DNA of 64,000 nt from Echinarachnius parma (GCA_037951105.1 JBAMJV010001281.1:105427-169426); one strand, 5' to 3'. Numbered from the stretch's first letter, positions 38,701 through 46,405 are shown. The notes: a model not told the origin generated them from the sequence alone. Numbers and translations are program-made.

Positions 38701-41592
38701 GTCGGCGGATGTGCACACAATGTTAGTCCGATACTCCAGGGGAGTTGTCTGATGGATCTTTGTATGATCCAGCTGATGAGCCAGTGCATTCAAAAAGTGG
38801 CTCAAAATACGTTTTTTGGTCATTTGCACCATTTAAAAATGTTTTGATATTCTACTTACATGATTTCATGGCGTTTGACAGCCGAACAGAAACAAAAATG
38901 AGCCCCAAAACAATGAAAACAACTACTCAAAACATCGATAAAAAACGACTACATCGCTCCCATTCGCTCGTATACCCTGTGTGCAAGTTACGGGTCTCTT
39001 TTTCTTCCGCGAGATTCATACGCTGGGCCGGTGGAACTATGTTCCAGTCCGCCCTCTATCGGCAAGATCCATCCGCCAGGAATTGGGGAAGTCCCCAGCG
39101 GATGGATCTTGCGCAAGAAAAGAGACCCCGTAACTTGCACACAGGGTATACGAGCGAATTGGAGCGATGTAGTCGTTTTTTATCGATGTTTTGAGTAGTT
39201 GTTTTCATTGTTTCGGGGCTCTTTTTTTTTCTGTTCGGCTGTCAAACGCCATTCGAAATCATGTAAGTAGAATATCAAAATGGTGTTGATTGCGAAAAGG
39301 CTAATTTATAGCCACTTTTTAAGGGCATGCAGTGGCTCACAGTCACAAGCGATCGTACATGTGATGTTTCCCCCAGACTAGCGGGCTAAGTTTCTGTGAA
39401 CCGTGTTGCGATGGGCAATGGTGAACAAACGATGAATTTACTTCGAAAAACAAAATACTTTTCATGCGAAACTGAGTTAATTCTGGATACTGTAACTATT
39501 TTCCCGTAAAGATTGATATGTAAATCCATTAAACCCTCAGTATTTGTTATGTTATTTGCATATAAAAAGAGCAATATAAGCCCCAAACAGTGCATTTTGC
39601 CGATGCGTGCACGATTGCGTGATTTTTACCGGTCCGAGTTTCGACGGTAAAAATTTATCGGGATACCGGTTCCCGACCGGTAAAAGTTTATCGGGACCCG
39701 GTTCCGACAATTACCGACATGACTCAGCCTTAGTCCAAGTGCAGCATAGGATCAACATTGATTTCAATAATGTGTACAATATGTTATGTTTCTAATTGAT
39801 TTATAATTTTATAATTGTTCTTCGTAAACAAGCAGGAATAAATTTATAAACCAGTTAGCCAGCAATTGAGTATAGATAAGCATAACTCATTATTATGTGT
39901 GTTTTTCTGACAGGCACCTGGCCAGTAGAGTGCACGTTGGCTCCCCCGTCACAATGCACCTGCTGAGGATACCAGACCCGCTGCCCATCGATGATAGAGA
40001 GAAGAAGCCGTGCTTCCCGCAGAGACCCCTCAACTGGGAGGAGGACATGCAGTTGTATTCACAGTTCCTGGACAGGAAGGTAAGAAAACTGGGTTCGGTC
40101 ACTAGTTTTGTTACTATTATGACTATTAGAAGTATATTAGTAGTTCCAGTTGTCATGGTAGTACTAGAATGCTAACCATAGAATTATGAATAAACAAACC
40201 AATATATATGGCGCACAGTCACGTGCCCTATATGATTTGTACATGGACAAGATGGCGGAATGACCAGCTTTTTGTAGCCACCGTTGACTGCCTTTCGACG
40301 TCATCGCGAATTAACCTAGAAAGACTGACCAATCATCATCCTGTGAAGGGCGTAACCTATCGCGCTTATTTTCCTGCGCACTGTCCTAGATTTTATCACG
40401 TTTATGAGAACAATGGGATCCATGGAAACGTATGCATATGAACTAGTTTTCTTGACCTCGATCTGGTGACGACATGTATGAACTGCTCTGTGATGGGTTC
40501 ATGTTACTTCCCCTAGTATCCCACAATGCAATCGTGTGACGTTTGGTGATGTAGAAAGGCACAGTCAATCCGGTCTTTAAAAATCATGTTCATTGTGGCA
40601 GAGTGACACCCCCCTGGTGCAAACATTCAAAGCGAACAGGCTGTAAAGGATCAGGACAGAAAAATCATTACCTTTCTGCCCAATAATACTTGCATTGCAA
40701 TGGCAATGCGTTAACAATTACGGTGCGTGCTAGCAGTATGTGGCACTGTAGGTGGCCGAGTTCGCCAGCGTGGCCTAGGGCCGAGTTCCCCCACCATTAT
40801 GGTAAAATACTGAAAATGCTGGTAAAACATTCTGTAGAGGTCTTCCATCGCCACCTGATAGAAGGAATCACGTACCACCAGATTATGCATTTGTTTACAT
40901 TGTAAGTAAGCACCAGCACGTGCCCATGCAGATGCTCTTCTGTAAGCACAGTTGCACTTCTGTATCTGCATGATTTTCAGGATTGATTAATTTGATATTC
41001 TGATTAATTAATAGACCACTTCGGTAATGTATGCAAATACTATGCGTATGATATCAGACTCCCCGTCGTCAAGCTTAACAAACGTAACCATGTCCGGCAA
41101 GCTAGCTTGCCGGACATGGTTACTTTTGTTCAGCTTGCCGACGAGGAGTCTGACGTCATACGCATATTATTTGCATACATTACAGAAGCGGTCTATTGAC
41201 TACTGTGCTTATAGAACAGACCAAATGTGATAACAATGTTACACAGTATTATGCGACCATTTTCATGAGATATACATTATATCTGATTCATTATTTTCCA
41301 TGACATAAAAACACTTTCATTTTTTTCTGTGTAGGAGGAGCTAAAAGGAGACCATGCAACGTACATGAGACATCATCCGGAGCTCAAGGCTCTCCTTGCC
41401 GACTTCCTCCAGTTCCTGTTGCTACGGAAACCAGAGGACATCGTCCCGTTTGCCGCCGACTACTTCTCCTCTTTCTCAGCTTCCACCAAGACGGGCGCGG
41501 CATTTGCCACGTCACAGGAACCTCGACACACGCCCCGTCCCGAATCCCCGTACAAGAAGCAGGGGCCCTACAACGCAGGATCAAACCACTAG
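9770..41592 (+). CDS. CATIP: CATIP, ciliogenesis-associated TTC17-interacting protein, complete in 10 exons
   Basis: CATIP works with TTC17 in actin polymerisation and ciliogenesis; human CATIP is linked to sperm flagellum defects. The coding exons are 9770-9843, 15805-15878, 17380-17565, 28932-28987, 30074-30160, 30643-30703, 35489-35592, 38162-38286, 39914-40079 and 41335-41592. All junctions are GT-AG and the phases agree. The total is 1191 nt, about 396 residues, close to the human length of about 387 (from memory). Recognisable segments are ALKFLESI in exon 2, LFTDSLVAISTVGKELGEF in exon 3, and MRHHPELKALLADFLQFLLL plus RKPEDIVPFAADYF in exon 10. The last resembles an RIIa-type docking helix pair. 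The start ATG is the first in a GC-rich first exon; the N-terminus is poorly conserved, so the start is less certain than the rest. Intron 3, about 11 kb, carries tail copies of exon 3. Confidence 0.88.
9844..10299. other. Start of CATIP intron 1, no feature seen
   Basis: Unique-looking intron sequence with no repeat that I recognise. Confidence 0.5.
10300..11545. repeat. Degenerate tandem array of GGTCACCTGTTTATAGCGGCC units
   Basis: About ten diverged units of 90-150 bp each contain GGAACCTGTCTATAA, GGTCACCTG, TTATAGCGGCCAAT and TGGTGGTCATTATACACAGG followed by TTTGACTGTAAA. Single units recur at about 5505, 42405, 48985 and 51655. Confidence 0.85.
11897..12200. mobile_element. Foldback element in CATIP intron 1
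   Basis: TAGACAGTAGATCGACAAAT and CTATCGCTTTC near 11897 are mirrored by GGAAAGCGATAG and ATTTGTCGATCTA ending near 12200. Poly-T lies inside. No ORF. Confidence 0.7.
12201..13649. other. CATIP intron 1: low-complexity and GGGGCTACTTTT repeat fragments
   Basis: At about 12995-13260 there are GGGGGCTACTTTTCCAACTT and G-tract fragments. The same family occurs at 15509, 29150 and 62900. The rest shows no gene. Confidence 0.5.
13650..13808. mobile_element. Short foldback MITE
   Basis: AATCTGTCATTTTCAGGGCC plus TCTTT pairs with AAGAGGCCCTGAATATT and GAAATGACAGATCTAT. The loop is about 80 bp. Confidence 0.75.
14144..15362. mobile_element. AGGGATAGTT-family MITE, copy 2, split by an insertion
   Basis: The left part (14144-14561) has TTTGATCAAAATCGGTACAG and GAACGCCCTCTTGTGTTTTA. 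The right part (15318-15362) has ATTCAGTTTGACCAAAACTG. Together they match the 26433 and 33261 copies. Both ends are worn. Confidence 0.7.
14562..15317. mobile_element. ACCGTAAATC foldback element nested in the MITE
   Basis: The left end is TTTACCGTAAATCT and the right end AGATTTACGGT. ACTA flanks both sides (14558-14561, 15318-15321). The arms pair over several hundred bp (GCATGACAAG with ACTGCTCAATAAA regions). Long A/T tracts are in the right arm. Confidence 0.75.
15363..15804. repeat. CATIP intron 1 end with GCCCCCGAAA repeat
   Basis: At 15509-15690, GGGGGCTCGGGGTGAATTTG, AGAGCCCCCGAAAATCATAA and AGTAGCCCCCGAAAAAT form an inverted-complement relative of the 12995 and 29150 fragments. Confidence 0.6.
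15805..15878 (+). CDS. CATIP: CATIP exon 2
   Basis: Acceptor atatag and donor ATAA|GTAAGT. It encodes EAMKIDDLPMAETNGNALKF and LESI, the conserved N-terminal block of the family. Confidence 0.88.
15879..16865. other. CATIP intron 2, first part
   Basis: No gene or repeat that I can name. Confidence 0.45.
16866..17176 (+). pseudogene. Two upstream head copies of CATIP exon 3 (tandem units of about 165-190 bp)
   Basis: Each unit contains intron sequence (TTTCAGAGTACTCATAAAAT, CCTGCAGACTTGAAGTTA) followed by the acceptor and exon head. The better copy, 17100-17176, has TTGATGTGCAGCTATCAGTG, ATCTTCAAGACGTCCTC and CCTGGTGGCTATTAT, matching the first 55 nt of the real exon. An older unit near 16866-16960 is much decayed. 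No copy contains the exon tail or donor. Confidence 0.8.
17380..17565 (+). CDS. CATIP: CATIP exon 3
   Basis: Acceptor tgtgcag and donor ACAG|GTAAGA. It encodes TVDDLQDILFTDSLVAISTV through GTIDNIPMGTSLT. Copies of its head lie upstream and copies of its tail downstream. Confidence 0.92.
17630..17963 (+). pseudogene. First downstream tail copy of CATIP exon 3, with MITE inserted
   Basis: GGTAAGTAGCCAAGTTAAAT and TAGAGCCTGCTAGAGA match the mid-exon from 17438. A MITE (17671-17817) interrupts it. The copy resumes at CAGGACTGCCTGCACATACA and reads QDCLHIHAKSHGTIKNIPIL through TSLTG, with the donor ACAG|GTGAGA and the following intron (GATTCAGTGTTATGAAATCA) kept. No acceptor or head. Confidence 0.88.
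17671..17817. mobile_element. GGGCCC-family palindromic MITE inside an exon-3 copy
   Basis: AGATACAATCGATTGTAAGT and TTACAATTGATTGTAAGTCA fold onto CTTACAATTGATTGTAAC and AATTGATTGTATCTCT. The right end reads GCAACGGGGTCC. It is closely related to 46406-46576. Confidence 0.75.
17986..18799. mobile_element. piggyBac-like non-autonomous element A
   Basis: TTAA lies at 17982-17985 and 18800-18803. The terminal repeats CCCTAATCCCACTGGG and CCCAGTGGGATTAGGG are perfect. G- and C-tracts lie directly inside. The interior has ACAATAAAATACATAAG, as in element B (47732-48493). It is 814 bp with no transposase. TTAA target duplication and CCC ends fit piggyBac. Confidence 0.88.
18882..22478. mobile_element. 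AGGGATCTAGTAAC-family TTAA MITE, copy 1, carrying a 3.2-kb insertion
   Basis: TTAA lies at 18878-18881 and 22479-22482. The ends are AGGGATCTAGTAACTTTGTT and CAACTAGATCCCT. Interior landmarks shared with the 30830 and 51846 copies include GATGAATGGTTGATA, CTCATTGCACTGACTTT and TATCCAGTGGATAG. The MITE proper is only about 370 bp; the rest is the insertion 18910-22135. Confidence 0.85.
18910..22135. mobile_element. 3.2-kb non-coding element with dispersed GTAATTCCGTTAC motif
   Basis: It is flanked by CATGTG (18904-18909 and 22136-22141), with short inverted ends GGCAATTCC and GGAATTGCC. The 13-bp motif occurs at 19268, 19433, 20469 (one change), 20637, 21382, 21713, 21734, 21930 and 22111 (one change). 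It occurs in reverse at 19447, so 19434-19459 is a perfect palindrome. Partial forms lie at 18911, 20827 and 21009. No ORF above about 100 codons and no recognisable domain. The family is unknown to me. Confidence 0.7.
22555..22625 (+). pseudogene. Third downstream tail copy of CATIP exon 3 (fragment)
   Basis: AGTAAGGAGATACATGTAGG, TGAATGCACAGTGACG and TAACCTGCTAC follow the order of the real exon at 17438-17485, heavily decayed. It ends the tail array. Confidence 0.6.
22626..23330. other. CATIP intron 3, no gene seen
   Basis: A GCTGGATG..CAAATAAAG/AAACAAGGG segment is loosely duplicated near 22960 and 23035. Nothing else is recognised. Confidence 0.4.
23335..23985. mobile_element. TTAA-flanked MITE (AGGGATATGAAATG end)
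   Basis: TTAA lies at 23331-23334 and 23986-23989. The ends AGGGATATG and AAGATACCT are imperfectly inverted. The interior is non-coding. Confidence 0.5.
23990..25119. other. CATIP intron 3, no gene seen
   Basis: TTAAAGGGAATTCAGACCGG at 24479 looks like the left end of another TTAA element, but I found no matching right end. Confidence 0.4.
25120..25806. mobile_element. AGGGATCTAGTAAC-family MITE, worn copy, with nested insertion
   Basis: AGTAATGAGCAACAAATTAT, CTCATTGCACTGACTTT and AATACAATGAGGTATG match the 18882 and 30830 copies. Both termini are eroded. Confidence 0.6.
25367..25746. mobile_element. MITE with perfect 8-bp TSD GTGAGAAC
   Basis: GTGAGAAC lies at 25359-25366 and 25747-25754. 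The inverted ends are CAACCAAAAAAATAC and GTATTTTTTTGGTTG. Inner arms carry CACGAGGGCGATTTTG and CGCCCCCGTGCCATGG motifs. The 8-bp TSD suggests hAT. Confidence 0.85.
25807..26428. other. CATIP intron 3, no gene seen
   Basis: Contains three copies of ATTTAGCC in a row near 26132. Otherwise nothing is recognised. Confidence 0.4.
26433..26985. mobile_element. AGGGATAGTT-family TTAA MITE, copy 3
   Basis: The left TTAA is at 26429-26432, followed by AGGGATAGTTGAGTTTTGGT. The right end ACCAGAACTCAACTATC lacks the final CCCTTTAA. A perfect 28-bp palindrome lies at 26606-26633. About 90% alike by eye to the inverted copy at 33261-33815. Confidence 0.88.
27131..27459. mobile_element. hAT-like MITE (CAGGGCTCGACACT ends)
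   Basis: The left end CAGGGCTCGACACT is mirrored by AGTGTGGAGCCATG. GACTATC flanks both sides (27124-27130, 27460-27466; an 8-bp TSD with one mismatch is also possible). Subterminal GGCCCGCTGGCCCGGGGCC-type motifs are present. A fragment occurs at about 46240-46285. Confidence 0.8.
27468..28381. other. CATIP intron 3, no gene seen
   Basis: A CCGGGCTGGGTTCCCGGTTC-type GC-rich patch lies at 27870-27925. No gene. Confidence 0.4.
28386..28805. mobile_element. TTAA MITE with AGGGGACCACCA ends
   Basis: TTAA lies at 28382-28385 and 28806-28809. The ends AGGGGACCACCA and TGGTGGTACCCT are inverted. A second copy at 46610-47480 shares TTGCAAAGGGTTGTGTAATT and is split by a foldback element. Confidence 0.8.
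28932..28987 (+). CDS. CATIP: CATIP exon 4
   Basis: Acceptor atttcag and donor GAG|GTAAGT. It encodes AYVSKNLQTLDQNHHEYVE. The entry phase matches exon 3. Confidence 0.88.
28988..30073. other. CATIP intron 4 with GGGGCTACTTTT repeat fragment
   Basis: At 29150-29290, GGGGGCTACTTTTCCAATCT, TAATTTTAGGGGCTACCTAC and ATCGCCCTCAACCCCCG are seen. The same order recurs at 62900-63020. Nothing coding. Confidence 0.55.
30074..30160 (+). CDS. CATIP: CATIP exon 5
   Basis: Acceptor gtttcag and donor CAG|GTAAAA. It has 29 whole codons, from LEDVQLDKKTHIIYKDGQYI to VARGQ. Confidence 0.9.
30643..30703 (+). CDS. CATIP: CATIP exon 6
   Basis: Acceptor ttgaacag and donor GAAG|GTAAAT. It encodes EVQRTAETFSEDRLKGFISE and leaves phase 1. 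Confidence 0.87.
30830..31203. mobile_element. AGGGATCTAGTAAC-family TTAA MITE, uninterrupted copy
   Basis: TTAA lies at 30826-30829 and 31204-31207. The ends are AGGGATCTAGTAACTTTATT and GTTACTACATCCCT. It is 374 bp and gives the uninterrupted form of the family. Confidence 0.85.
31208..31296. mobile_element. Small TTAA element CCCATTCAGGACTGG
   Basis: It starts at the TTAA that ends the previous element and runs to GAACGGGG. Relatives are 57595-57680 and, larger, 43349-43679. All have CAGGACTGGTCCC or its complement. Confidence 0.7.
31300..33256. other. CATIP intron 6, no gene seen
   Basis: AT-rich DNA with several ACATGTACATGT runs. No repeat boundaries or exons could be supported. Confidence 0.45.
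33261..33815. mobile_element. AGGGATAGTT-family TTAA MITE, copy 4 (inverted, full length)
   Basis: TTAA lies at 33257-33260 and 33816-33819. The ends are AGGGATAGTTGAGTTCTGGT and ACCAAAACTCAACTTTCCCT. A perfect 28-bp palindrome lies at 33616-33643, differing from that of copy 3 at two paired positions. Confidence 0.9.
33820..35488. other. CATIP intron 6, no gene seen
   Basis: AT-rich DNA with short CATGTACATGTA repeats. No repeat family boundaries recognised. Confidence 0.45.
35489..35592 (+). CDS. CATIP: CATIP exon 7
   Basis: Acceptor gttatag and donor TTAT|GTAAGT. It encodes GSNLILQRIMARKGVPEDLI and FISFDAEAKLWTATY. Confidence 0.9.
35640..35940. repeat. TGAT/ATTC tetranucleotide microsatellite
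   Basis: Long runs of GATT interrupted by GGTT, then ATTC x about 11, then GATT again. It starts about 50 bp after exon 7. Confidence 0.95.
35945..38161. other. CATIP intron 7, no gene seen
   Basis: No exon, RNA gene or clear repeat was found here. Confidence 0.45.
38162..38286 (+). CDS. CATIP: CATIP exon 8
   Basis: Acceptor atttcag and donor GATGG|GTAAGA. It encodes RGLEDRTQRVGEDEAMVKGI through DTWQSYFLPD. Confidence 0.9.
38415..39732. mobile_element. hAT-like foldback element with perfect 8-bp TSD
   Basis: GTCCAAGT lies at 38407-38414 and 39733-39740. The ends are TAAGGCTGAGTC and GACTCAGCCTTA. A long inner inverted repeat spans about 38740-39310 (arms with TGTTTTGAGTAGTTGTTTTC and GTATACCCTGTGTGCAAG-type complements). 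The ORFs crossing it are products of the palindrome, not genes. Confidence 0.88.
39914..40079 (+). CDS. CATIP: CATIP exon 9
   Basis: Acceptor ctgacag and donor AAG|GTAAGA. It encodes GHLASRVHVGSPVTMHLLRI through LNWEEDMQLYSQFLDRK. Confidence 0.92.
40080..41005. other. CATIP intron 9, no gene seen
   Basis: Contains GGCCGAGTTCGCCAGC and GGCCGAGTTCCCCCACC near 40750 and 40780. No gene. Confidence 0.4.
41010..41196. mobile_element. Perfectly folding MITE in CATIP intron 9
   Basis: ATAGACCACTTCGGTAATGT and ATGCAAATA are mirrored by TATTTGCATACATTACAGAA and GCGGTCTAT. The centre TGTCCGGCAAGCTAGCTTGC plus CGGACA is a tight palindrome. It ends about 140 bp before exon 10. Confidence 0.85.
41335..41592 (+). 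CDS. CATIP: CATIP exon 10 with stop
   Basis: Acceptor tgtgtag. It has 85 codons ending in AGSNH and TAG at 41590-41592. It holds the helical HPELKALLADFLQFLLLRKP block and a proline-rich polar end. Confidence 0.93.
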   Translation, partial: EELKGDHATYMRHHPELKALLADFLQFLLLRKPEDIVPFAADYFSSFSASTKTGAAFATSQEPRHTPRPESPYKKQGPYNAGSNH

Positions 41593-41609
41593 CACACGGG
41601 CTTTGATGT

Positions 41610-42130
41610 GCGTTTCCATGAAAGATGTACATATATGCTCTGGCGACATTTGCACCGACAAATCACGATCTATCACTCCATTTAATTTGCTCGGATGACA
41701 GAATCTTTGGGCGTCAACAATGCTCCAGCCACAAATTCTTTGCCTACAAAAGCTCCGGTGACAAAATCTATGGTGGCGTTTGCTCTGGCTACAAAATATC
41801 TGCTGACTAAAGCTAGGCCATCAGCTGCTCTGTTGGGGACATTGCAAAATGATCTCATAGTAACATTACAGAACGTGGCTTCAAGTTGATTTGATTTTCT
41901 CTAATATTAAAATAAATTATTTTCACAATTATGCATAAGAAGTATCACCCATTTCCTCCGTTATACAGATGGAATCAACAGAGCAAATTCTCTGCAGACG
42001 AATTGTTGCCAGATATTTTGTTGTGGAGCAATTATATCATCAAATTTCAAACCAAAATGTCGCAGGAGCAAACGTTACTGGAGCAAATACATTGTGCATT
42101 GTGTCGCCGCTTACGCCTGTACAATACAGC
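41610..42130. repeat. GCTCYGGYGACAAA repeat array in the CATIP 3' UTR
   Basis: Irregular copies such as GCTCTGGCGACATTTG, GCTCCGGTGACAAAATCT and GCTCTGGCTACAAAATAT occur every 20-35 bp from 41638 to 41840. Complementary copies (TCGCAGGAGCAAACG, ACTGGAGCAAATAC) occur at 41975-42090. The two halves could pair in the transcript. Confidence 0.7.
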
Positions 42131-42399
42131 ATCAAGGCCATTTGCACATTGGCCCTTTGAAGCCATCATTGAACTAGAGTTTTCACTGGACTATCTTCTA
42201 GAGATCGGCCCATTTCTGCATCGGGAGGAAATAGCAGAATGTAATTTTTGTAAAAAGAAATGACTTGTGCATTTAACAGTTTCCCATTTGTGCGGGGAAT
42301 ACTTATCCTAAATACTACTGTGTTGTGCTTGAAAGAGATCATAATTATTTATTGTATATTCTGTACAGAAGTTCTTCTTGCCTGCTTATCAGGAGAAAT

Positions 42400-42595
42400 A
42401 CAGTCAAACTTGTGTATGGTGACCATATGTTAAAGTGCAAGTTGAAGTTGCCAATGTAAATGGGTGACCTATATAAAAACAGGTTCCATCATTAATTCTG
42501 TATGCAGGAGATCAGATTTGATGGCTACTGTAGGCACTCTGTCTGCCTTAGACAGGTGGCCACTTAAACAGGTTTGACTCTAAAGTCAACATATT
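42400..42595. repeat. Fragment of the GGTCACCTG..TTTGACTGTAAA family
   Basis: CAAACTTGTGTATGGTGACC, ACAGGTGGCCACTTAAACAG and GTTTGACTCTAAA match units of the 10300-11545 array. Confidence 0.6.
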
Positions 42596-43344
42596 GGTCA
42601 AAGGATTAAATCTAATTATGTTTTAATTTAGTCCTTTGATTATACCTAACAACCTATTGTTAAATCTAAATGTAATCCATATACATGTAGGTTATATTTT
42701 AGTAGGTGATTTGAGGTGATGATGTGAAGTGGGATGATTGAACCCAAGGTTAAATGTAATGCACTGTGTAGAATTGTTGCCAAAGAGAAAGAAGCAGGTA
42801 GCTTTATCATCTTTATCAGCTGTGCTCACATAAACCTATTCCCTACTAGCTTTTGCAATTCCCATAGAATGAATACAGGGTCACTAGGTTCCCAGGTTCA
42901 AATATTCACTCACCAAAACGAGGAACATGCAATAATTGTATCCCTCTTTAATAGTTGATTAAACATGTATATTTTGAAATACATATTCTGAAATGGGTTA
43001 TGTTCCGACGAAATTGATAGTTTTGAGGACAACTTTATAGACAAATTTAGGATTTATGTAGAAATTAGATGGGATCCACACATGTCCTTATCCAGGTTGC
43101 AACGTATTCAACATAATTTACTTTTTTTAATGGAAATACATGTATTTGTGAACATTTAATGGTATGCATGTATTTATAAAACATTAACAACACTGATAAG
43201 ACATCAATTTCCTTCACATTTGTCACTCATATTTTGCCGTATTTAATGTACTGCTTTTCTCAAAATAGTATTGTACAGTGTGTCTTCTCTCACAAATATT
43301 TGTGTTTTTTTAGTTGTGAATTCATTGTTATGTATACTTCTGAT
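42596..43344. other. Intergenic, no gene seen
   Basis: Space between the convergent CATIP and ACMSD genes. No supported feature. Confidence 0.45.
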
Positions 43345-43348
43345 TTAA

Positions 43349-43679
43349 CTCATTCAGGATATTTTTCTAAAATATGTATTCTCCATAGAGTACAGAAGCT
43401 ATGATATCATAAAAATCTATGCCCATCCGAATGAATTTTCTTTCAATAGGCATTCTGTGTTATAGCACTCTGGTTCATAAAGTTATGAACCAGAGCACTA
43501 TAACACTGATTGCCTACTGACAAAAAATTAATTCGGATTGGCATATCTCGGCTAATACTTAACATGTTCAATTGATTTTTGGTATTTGGACATTATTTTG
43601 TATGCTTATTCGAAAAATGAAGTCCAAATTTGAAAATTAAACAAATTGAAGAGTATTTTCAGAACCAGTCCTGAATGGG
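43349..43679. mobile_element. TTAA element with TCATTCAGGA / TCCTGAATGGG ends
   Basis: TTAA lies at 43345-43348 and 43680-43683. An inner palindrome around 43455-43510 pairs GTTATAGCACTCTGGTTCAT with ATGAACCAGAGCACTATAAC. Confidence 0.75.
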
Positions 43680-43950
43680 TTAATTCAAATTTTGTATTTG
43701 TTTTTATTTGACAGTGCTCCATACTGCCAAATTCACTATTATTTCCTGATCACATGTTTAAATATTATACAACATCCGTGTTATGAAAACTGTACTTACA
43801 GTATAACCTACGGTAAGACCAAAGTTTAGTAAACAAATATCCAAAGGACCACTTATATATGTGAGACTGTTCATTAATCAAGAGCATGATTTGTTGATAA
43901 TTTCTTTCTTTTTGCGCAGTTGCATATTAAACAGTATCCTCTCATATTAC

Positions 43951-44092
43951 CACATCTGGGCCCTGTCTCATAAAACTTGTCCAATTGTTGTAAATGTCCA
44001 ATTATTGATGGCAACAACCAAAATGCTCCATGTTAATTGGCTGTTGCCTTCTTAGTTACGACAATTTGACATTTAAAACAATGGGAAAAGAT
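43951..44092. mobile_element. GGGCCC-family MITE
   Basis: TGGGCCCTGTCTCATAAAAC and TTGTCCAATTG at the left fold onto CAATTTGACATT and ATGGGAAAAGATTTATA. Closest to 6652-6799. Confidence 0.65.
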
Positions 44093-44094
44093 TT

Positions 44095-44370
44095 ATAATA
44101 ATAATAATATCAAGCATCTTTCTACATGTAGGTAACCTATTCTGAGGCACATCCTTATTATTATTACCCATGGTCATCAGGTACATTTGAAACCCACACA
44201 ATGATATTGCATACTTTCTCAACTCCCCGGGGAGCATACTAGCCAGGCTGCCACTGATGGTGGTCAAAGGCTAATTAACACCCTACCATGGTACCCATGG
44301 GGGTAACCTGGGTAAAGAGCAGCAATTGTGAATTAATTGTCTTGCTGAAAGACGAAACGTAGTGGGCATG
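44095..44370. repeat. Interspersed repeat with CCCCGGGGAGCATAC core
   Basis: Same family as 3085-3300. It shares AACTCCCCGGGGAGCATAC and GTCTTGCTGAAAGACG. Confidence 0.55.
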
Positions 44371-45903
44371 AAACAGGGTGTAGAGTTGTAATCTTTATAT
44401 AATTGTACTTGTTCACTTGTAATTTTTTTTTTTTTTTTTTATTCCCCCCCCCCCCTGACATTTGTGGCAGATTTCTAAGACTATCAAAGGGCTAGTTGGG
44501 GCCAATTTTAAATCCAGATAATAGATGTATTCATAAATTGACCTGTAAATCTTGGTTGCTATAATCTAGTAGCTCCAGAGGAATGCCATAAACTATATCA
44601 GATATAATTATTTTGTTTGAATAGTTCATGTTTTGTCGTGATTTATATTGTATTTCTTTTCTTTTTTATGATACCAATCAAAATCTATGTACACATGTAG
44701 TTTTAGAATACACAAATTCTTTTAATGACAAATGTATATATTGTTTTATGTGTTGAATTATTTATGATTTTTAAAGAGAGTTTATGTTTACTTTGAATGT
44801 GATTTTAGTCTGCAGGAGGCAGTGGAGAATTTTGTAACTTAGCAACGGCCATTTTTCAGCAGCAATCAAAAGGCGGGTCAAAAGGCACTCACTAGCAATG
44901 ACACAAATATCTGTTGATTAAATTTAATTAAATGACATTGGATTTATGAACGAAATCAGATCCGAATTCCTTTTTTGTTAGCTATTCTGATGATCAATGC
45001 TACCTATGATATATTTATTACAAAAACTGAATATACAATTTTTTTCTTTTCTTTTATAGATAATGTATTGTATACATTGTATTGGAAGAGCCGTTATGTT
45101 TTGGGTCTGTGTGTATTCAAAAGGACCAAGATAATTACATATTTCAGCATTTTAGAACAAGTATTCATGTTTTTTTGTTATTGTTTTTTTTATAAATTAA
45201 TGTATACATGTACATTGAATTCGAACAGATGTCATGTTTTGGGGCCATGTTTCTTCAATGAGATTAAGATCACTTTACCCTACATGTGGGCAAAACACTT
45301 TCACCATCTCATGTCAGTGGTAAATTTATAGAAAGCTTGTGCTTTTCTAAATGTGCACTACAAAATATATAAGTATGTAAATAGTGAACAACAAATTACC
45401 AGATTCACCTCAATTATAATCATTCCGAATTTGAAAGTTAATCACCTGTGAGAAACAATGTAAGTAGTGTGAATTAAAGACGAGCTTGCTAGGGATTCTA
45501 ATCTCTACCAATGTTAATTTGAAATGATTTATATATTTCTTCATGTAAACTATCATGTGTTTTATTTAATATGTGTTTTTAAAGCAAGACTATTATATCT
45601 CATTCTCTTGTGTAGGCCTAGGGGGTATGGAATTAAATGTGAACAGTGTAACGTAGTAGTGAAGTACTTTGGTTGTTGGGGGACTTTCTCCTCGTGACTT
45701 CAATACATTAATTAATAATTAAATGAATTGTTTAGAATATAATTATGTGGTCTTAATTGTAATTGATCCAGAATTAAACTATTTGTATACACAACTATAG
45801 GAAATAACTTTTTGAGAAATGATAAGGAATACAAAATAAAATCATTCATAACAATTTTGGATGACTTAATTATTTCCCCTTATTTTCCCAATAAAACATG
45901 CTT
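44371..45903. other. Intergenic, no gene seen
   Basis: Poly-T and poly-C tracts near 44425-44455. An AT-rich ORF of about 118 codons at 44975-45331 shows no protein-like pattern. Confidence 0.45.
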
Positions 45904-46353
45904 CAGAGATGCCAACCAGTACGATTTAATCGTATTTAGTACGATTTGTTGATGAAAATACGACAGTACAATATTTTTTTTTTTTTTTTTTTTCCCCCAA
46001 TTCAATAGTAACGGTCAGAAAATGGCAAAAATAACTTATTAAAAACTCATAAAACGTTGTGTGATCGACTGAACCAACTTTTGTTATTAACCCAAACATC
46101 CATCTATTAAGTATTTTTGTTGCACAAATTGGCTTTGTGAAAAAAAAAAAAAAATTCTCCCTCGAGGTTGGCTGTAAATGTTAATGAAAGAGCAAACATT
46201 TTACTTGCCCGTTCTTACCAGTAAAACATTTTCCTGACATTTTAAAGGCCTGGGGCCAACGGGCCAGTGTTAGTGTCGAGTTTTCGTGAAAATCTGATTT
46301 TTCTCTCCAAAATATTCAGTCTGTTTTTTTGTGTCAAGAGGTTGGCATCTCTG
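45904..46353. mobile_element. hAT-like element CAGAGATGCCAACC
   Basis: The ends CAGAGATGCCAACC and GGTTGGCATCTCTG are perfect inverted repeats. The flanking duplication is not convincing (ATGCTT versus ATGTTT). The interior has long T and A tracts and a fragment of the 27131 family. Confidence 0.8.
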
Positions 46354-46405
46354 ATGTTTATTTCACCTAATCGTGGGGCCTACAGTGAAACCTTGTTTAA
46401 AAGTT

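Noticed and set aside
38745-39194. 149-codon open frame, the longest in the window
   Set aside because: It lies entirely inside the foldback arms of the hAT-like element, crosses the palindrome centre and shows no domain pattern.
44975-45331. 118-codon AT-rich frame
   Set aside because: Composition is that of random AT-rich sequence; no motif, splice context or relative.
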